Positions 28,959-32,187 of a stretch of 32,187 nt of DNA are shown here, piece after piece (positions within the stretch are counted from its first letter, which is position 1; each line of letters opens with the position of its first letter). The position numbers and the translations under genes were made by a program. The DNA is from Chromatiales bacterium. GTDB taxonomy: Bacteria > Pseudomonadota > Gammaproteobacteria > Chromatiales > Chromatiaceae. Under the pieces are notes generated by a model that saw nothing but the letters and a program-made list of their open reading frames with translations, made no database searches and had not been told where the DNA came from. Location of the stretch: NCBI GenBank assembly GCA_024712425.1, contig JAKRWE010000013.1, forward strand, positions 17,516 to 49,702, written 5' to 3'.

Positions 28959-30323
28959 CTACTCGTAGAACATGTCCTGGAACAGGCCCTCGGCCCAGGC
29001 CAGGCTGGCCTGGCCGCCGGTGACATCCCAGTTGTCGACCGAGTGGATACGGTCGAAGGCGAAGTCCTTGCTGGCCTCGTCGTAGCGATAGTAGGTGATG
29101 TGGCTCATCGCGCGCAGCGGATCGATGTCCATGGTTGAGAAACACATGGTCTGCGGGCTGCGCCAGACCACCTCCCGGCCCAGGGCATGCCCGGCGATCA
29201 CCTCGGCCACGTACTGGGCCTCGGAGTTCGCGGTATGCCCTCCTTTCGAGAACGGCTGGGAGCGGGAATCACCGGTGATATAGACGTGCTCGTCCCCGAC
29301 CAGGTTATAGCGGAAGGGATCCGTATCCGCCGTCTTCTGCGGACTGCTCGGGTTCACGATACCGGCCTCCTCCAGCAGCCGGGAGGCCCGGATCGGCGGA
29401 TAGATGATGGCATCGTCGAAACTGTATTCGTCGAATTCCGTCTCGACGCTCCGGCCCGCCACGTCGACATTGGAGATCATCGAGCTCGGCAGGTAGTCGA
29501 TGATGTCGGCGTACAGGTCATGGAAGGCCCTGGAGAAGGCGTCCTTCATGATCGTGATGTCGCTGTTCATGTCCAGCAGCAGGATCTTGGCCCGCACATT
29601 GTGCTTCTTGAACATCGCCGCCATGACGCAGGCCCGCTCGTACGGTGCCGCGCTGCAGCGGTAATCGCCGTTCGGCACGTTCAGCAGAAAGGTGCCGCGC
29701 TTGAACTCGTGGATCTTGCGCTTGATGGTGAGCAGTTCCGAGCTGCTGTAGAAGCCGCCGGGATAACGGTGGTACAGCGTCTGCTGCTCGACCGGGTCCT
29801 CGACGCCGATGCGCGCGTAGTCGTACTCGATACCGGGCGCCAGCACCAGGTAGTCGTAGTCCAGTATCCCGGCGTCGCTGTAGACCTTGCGCGCCTCGCG
29901 GTCGAAGCCCAGCACCGTGGCCTGCAGAAAACGGTAGTCGTGATGCCGTGCCGCCTCGAAGAAGCTGTGGCTGAGAAATTCCAGGTCGACCTGATCAGCC
30001 AGCCAGGCATTGCTCAGGGGGAAGGACAGAAAGGCCGGCTGGCGATCGATGAGCACAACATCGAAGGCCGGATTCTGCAGTTTGAGGTATTTGGCCATGC
30101 TCAGGCCGGACCAGCCGCCACCGACGATCACGACGCGCGGGCCCTTGGGCGCCGGGAGATCCGCCTTACGCAGAAGCCTGGCCAGGGACGGCGGGGTCTG
30201 TGCTGTTGATTCGTCGGGGGCCGGTTCGTGTTGCGCCACGGCGAGGGCCGGCACACCGGCCACGAGCGTTGAGCCTGCGGCCTGCAGAAAACGGCGACGG
30301 CTGAGCTTGGATTTGTCTGTCAC
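28959..30323 (-). CDS. Flavocytochrome c sulfide dehydrogenase-like flavoprotein, Tat-exported
   Basis: The 454-residue protein opens at a GTG and has a Tat signal (SRRRFLQAAG) with a hydrophobic stretch. A linker leads to the FAD-binding VVIVGGGWSG (about 64-73). The redox-disulfide positions of FccB appear to be kept: Cys223 in YRCSAAPYERA and Cys394 in TMCFST. The segment that carries the cysteine covalently linked to FAD in Allochromatium FccB reads FLSFPLSN here, with no cysteine, so FAD is probably bound non-covalently. It follows a diheme cytochrome gene by 9 nt, as fccB follows fccA. Sulfide or another sulfur compound is the likely substrate in the periplasm; this is inferred. Confidence 0.85.
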   Translation of the reverse strand: MTDKSKLSRRRFLQAAGSTLVAGVPALAVAQHEPAPDESTAQTPPSLARLLRKADLPAPKGPRVVIVGGGWSGLSMAKYLKLQNPAFDVVLIDRQPAFLSFPLSNAWLADQVDLEFLSHSFFEAARHHDYRFLQATVLGFDREARKVYSDAGILDYDYLVLAPGIEYDYARIGVEDPVEQQTLYHRYPGGFYSSSELLTIKRKIHEFKRGTFLLNVPNGDYRCSAAPYERACVMAAMFKKHNVRAKILLLDMNSDITIMKDAFSRAFHDLYADIIDYLPSSMISNVDVAGRSVETEFDEYSFDDAIIYPPIRASRLLEEAGIVNPSSPQKTADTDPFRYNLVGDEHVYITGDSRSQPFSKGGHTANSEAQYVAEVIAGHALGREVVWRSPQTMCFSTMDIDPLRAMSHITYYRYDEASKDFAFDRIHSVDNWDVTGGQASLAWAEGLFQDMFYE

Positions 30324-30332
30324 GCGGTCATC

Positions 30333-31034
30333 TCACTTGAAATCGGGGTTGCGCCAGCCCGGGTTGGGGGCCAGGTCCTTCTTGGGCACCGGTATGCGGG
30401 AGACATAGTTGAGCGCGAACTTGAGCTCCTCCTCGCTCAGGCGGTTGACCACCGCCAGCATGCCCAGGTTGACCTTGCGCAAGCCGCGCTTTGCGGCAAT
30501 GGCCTGGCGGTAGGTGTAGCTGTAATGCTGGCCCTGGAGCCGTGGATAGGACTTTTCGTTGTTGCCCTCGCCGGAGGCCCCGTGGCAACCCGAACAGTTG
30601 TCCAGGTAGAGGGTCTTGCCCTTTGCATACTCCGGTGTCGCCTCCGGCCAGGGGCCACGATTGTGTGCGGGATCCATCGGCAGATCGGTGATGTAGGACA
30701 CCACGTCGACCAGGTTCTGGTAGCCACCCACGGTGCGCTCCTGCACGAACGGCCGCATGCTGGGGTTGCGTCGTTTGCCGGTGCGGATGTCCAGCAACTG
30801 CTTCAGCAGCACGTTGACATGTTGCCCGGCCAGCTGTGGATAAGTGCCGTCATGATTCCCCCAAGCCTCGGGCAGGTGGCAGCGGGCGCAGGTCGCATAC
30901 ACCTGCCGGCCGTTGTCGCGGTCCGGCTGGAACTCCAGCACCATCCTGACAGGGTCTGCTGCGTACAGCCGTGGACACAGCACAAGGGCAAAGAGGCCGG
31001 CAAGGAATCTGAACCTGCGTGGATGGCGAAACAT
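30333..31034 (-). CDS. Diheme cytochrome c (c4-like), probable partner of the flavoprotein
   Basis: The ATG at 31034, with GGAGG upstream, gives 233 residues; the track's 31061 start lacks a ribosome site. A Sec signal peptide (MFRHPRRFRFLAGLFALVL, cleavage near LYA-ADP) leads to two c-type domains with CARCH (49-53) and CSGCH (147-151). Methionines in NPSMRPF (93) and NLGMLAV (192) could be the axial ligands. The protein should be periplasmic and accept electrons from the flavoprotein encoded 9 nt downstream. A TACAAT box lies about 50 nt upstream in the rnhB-cytochrome gap, with no clear -35. Confidence 0.88.
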   Translation of the reverse strand: MFRHPRRFRFLAGLFALVLCPRLYAADPVRMVLEFQPDRDNGRQVYATCARCHLPEAWGNHDGTYPQLAGQHVNVLLKQLLDIRTGKRRNPSMRPFVQERTVGGYQNLVDVVSYITDLPMDPAHNRGPWPEATPEYAKGKTLYLDNCSGCHGASGEGNNEKSYPRLQGQHYSYTYRQAIAAKRGLRKVNLGMLAVVNRLSEEELKFALNYVSRIPVPKKDLAPNPGWRNPDFK

Positions 31035-31103
31035 CTGCCTCGACCTCCCAGGGAAATCCATCGTAAACCCGATTGTAATCCGATATCTGCGCCGGATGCA
31101 GGA

Positions 31104-31685
31104 TTATGCGTTCTCGGCCAGCAACCTGCGCACCGGACCGAAGCTGCGCCGGTGGATCTCGGTCACCCCCAGTTCATGCAGGGCCTGTATATGTGCCCGG
31201 GTCGGATAACCCTTGTGACCGGCAAGTCCATAACCGGGATAGCGCGCATCGAGCTCGATCATCTCCCGGTCACGTGCCACCTTGGCAATAATGGAGGCCG
31301 CCGCGATGGCCGGTTCGCTGCCGTCCCCGCCGACGATCGCCTGCGCGCTGCACGGCAGGCCCGCTGGAATCCTGTTGCCATCAATCAGGGCGTGATGCGG
31401 TGCAATAGACAAGCTCTCTACGGCACGCCGCATCGCCAGCAAACTGGCCTGCAGGATATTGATCCGGTCGATCTCCTCGACCTCGGCCCGCCCCAGCGAC
31501 CAGGCCAGGGCCTTGTCCTGTATTTCGGGAAACAGGCGTTCGCGTTTCTTTTCGCTCAGCTTCTTGGAATCGGCCAAGCCGTCGATCGGCCGTACCGGAT
31601 CGAGTATGACCGCCGCCGCGACCACGGCCCCTGCCAGGGGACCGCACCCAACCTCGTCCACCCCGCAGACAAGAGACTCAGGCAC
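31104..31685 (-). CDS. rnhB: Ribonuclease HII
   Basis: Taking the GTG at 31685 (GTGCCTGAGTCTCTTG, with GAGGG upstream) gives 193 residues, close to the 198 of E. coli; the track's 31826 start adds about 47 residues with no family counterpart. Family segments include GVDEVG at the N-terminus (Asp10, Glu11), [35 protein letters not shown] and HKGYPTRAH. Role: nicks RNA in RNA-DNA hybrids, including single embedded ribonucleotides. The usual GRG motif reads GCG (Cys14) here. It normally precedes dnaE. Confidence 0.93.
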   Translation of the reverse strand: MPESLVCGVDEVGCGPLAGAVVAAAVILDPVRPIDGLADSKKLSEKKRERLFPEIQDKALAWSLGRAEVEEIDRINILQASLLAMRRAVESLSIAPHHALIDGNRIPAGLPCSAQAIVGGDGSEPAIAAASIIAKVARDREMIELDARYPGYGLAGHKGYPTRAHIQALHELGVTEIHRRSFGPVRRLLAENA

Positions 31686-31920
31686 TTGGCCCTCGCATTG
31701 CCAGGAGATCCTGACACCGGGGAATAGAGGTCGTCCGGCTACCGTTTTTGCATGGAAACATGACAGATTGGCACAACAGAAAATGAGACAGGGATTATCC
31801 CCAAAACCCGGGAAATCGCCAAACACTGCTTGATCATGGTGGTAGGCCCAAACCGTCCCGATGACCTACAGGTTCACAGGGAGGCGCAACCGGCACGCAC
31901 AAAAACCGCAACGATAAGGA

Positions 31921-32061
31921 ATGAAAACATGGCCGATCATCATGCCCACCTCCAACGCCATCAAGGCCATGTACGAGACCATGAAAGGCGACCGCCAGAG
32001 AGGCCGCATGACCTTCTATTACCTGTGCGCCAAGGAACTGGGCAAGCTCGGGGAGCTGTGA
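31921..32061 (+). CDS. Small hypothetical protein, 46 residues
   Basis: This ORF is too short for the track. It reads MKTWPIIMPTSNAIKAMYET and ends FYYLCAKELGKLGEL, with a plausible amphipathic helix and protein-like composition. An AAGGA directly abuts the ATG, too close for that start but well placed for the ATG at 31929, which is in a different frame. Starting at the internal Met8 is another option. A small frameshift between the two frames would join the better ribosome site to this reading frame. Function unknown. Confidence 0.4.
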   Translation: MKTWPIIMPTSNAIKAMYETMKGDRQRGRMTFYYLCAKELGKLGEL

Positions 32062-32095
32062 TTTCAGGCTCTTCACCAAATCAGGTGGGTAACAT

Positions 32096-32187
32096 TCACC
32101 GGCAGATACCCTCCGGGTATAGATCGAGTCCACCAAGGTGGAAGTAGATGGCATTGGCAAAGCGCCCCTTGTTGCGGAAACCATGGC
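32096..32187 (-). CDS. C-terminal tail of an unidentified protein, partial at right edge
   Basis: On the minus strand the frame entering at the window edge reads HGFRNKGRFANAIYFHLGG and then LDLYPEGICR before TGA at 32096. The residue pattern is protein-like and free of rare-codon runs, but only about 29 residues are inside the window, so I cannot name it. The ORF listed at 31834..32184 uses a different frame and looks like a shadow. Confidence 0.35.
   Translation of the reverse strand, partial: HGFRNKGRFANAIYFHLGGLDLYPEGICR

Noticed and set aside
27248-29023. 591-codon plus-strand ORF
   Set aside because: It is antisense to the radical SAM gene, which carries an intact CX3CX2C motif.
31686-31826. 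Extended N-terminus of RNase HII
   Set aside because: The 47 extra residues have no family counterpart and the GTG at 31685 has a ribosome site and gives the normal length.
31834-32184. 116-codon minus-strand ORF
   Set aside because: It overlaps both the small plus-strand ORF and a more protein-like minus-strand frame, and its composition looks random.

Overview
This is a 32 kb stretch of GC-rich chromosome from a gammaproteobacterium, most likely a sulfur-oxidising lineage of the Chromatiales/Ectothiorhodospiraceae type. That placement is an inference. It rests on the suhB-trmJ-cysE-iscR-isc order, the rnhB-dnaE-accA-tilS order, an RF2 frameshift gene of classical form, and a flavocytochrome c sulfide dehydrogenase-like gene pair. 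Almost every gene is on the minus strand. Only ygfZ, an HDOD gene, a PIN/RHH toxin-antitoxin pair and one small ORF are on the plus strand. No rRNA, tRNA or CRISPR array was seen.

Right to left along the minus strand, bases 1-9.6 kb hold the iron-sulfur assembly region: suhB, a Fic-family gene, trmJ, cysE, then iscR-iscS-[RRM gene]-iscU-iscA-hscB-hscA-fdx, with fdx cut by the left window edge. IscR has a near-consensus promoter overlapped by an IscR type-1-like palindrome. CysE supplies the cysteine precursor, IscS extracts sulfur, IscU/IscA assemble or carry clusters, HscBA release them and Fdx supplies electrons. Two genes interrupt orders that are usually tight: fic between suhB and trmJ, and an RRM RNA-binding protein between iscS and iscU.

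Bases 9.6-13.9 kb hold a two-gene unit, made of a 72-residue protein and a membrane-anchored SMC/SbcC-like ATPase. A 0.4 kb gene-free patch of mobile and palindromic repeats follows, then an RNase II-family exoribonuclease. Divergent from it is ygfZ (13.98-14.96 kb), itself a factor for Fe-S enzyme upkeep. Next come a frameshifted OmpA-family lipoprotein and a divergent HDOD gene.

Bases 16.8-26.2 kb are housekeeping: lysS, prfB, a PqiA-family membrane protein, tilS, accA and dnaE. Between dnaE and rnhB, which are normally neighbours, lies an inserted block of about 4.8 kb. It contains a PIN/RHH toxin-antitoxin pair and a three-gene unit of diheme cytochrome c, Tat-exported flavocytochrome-like flavoprotein and an unfamiliar radical SAM protein. 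The right edge holds a 46-codon ORF and the tail of an unidentified minus-strand gene.

The most distinctive non-coding find is a pair of related MITE-like elements: a 198 bp copy at 11694-11891 and an internally deleted 60 bp copy at 2709-2768. They share terminal inverted repeats, and each is flanked by its own 4-bp direct repeat. The short copy sits exactly in the loop of a perfect hairpin inside the isc operon. The main candidates for a little-described system are the cytochrome/flavoprotein/radical SAM unit and the membrane SMC-like ATPase unit.
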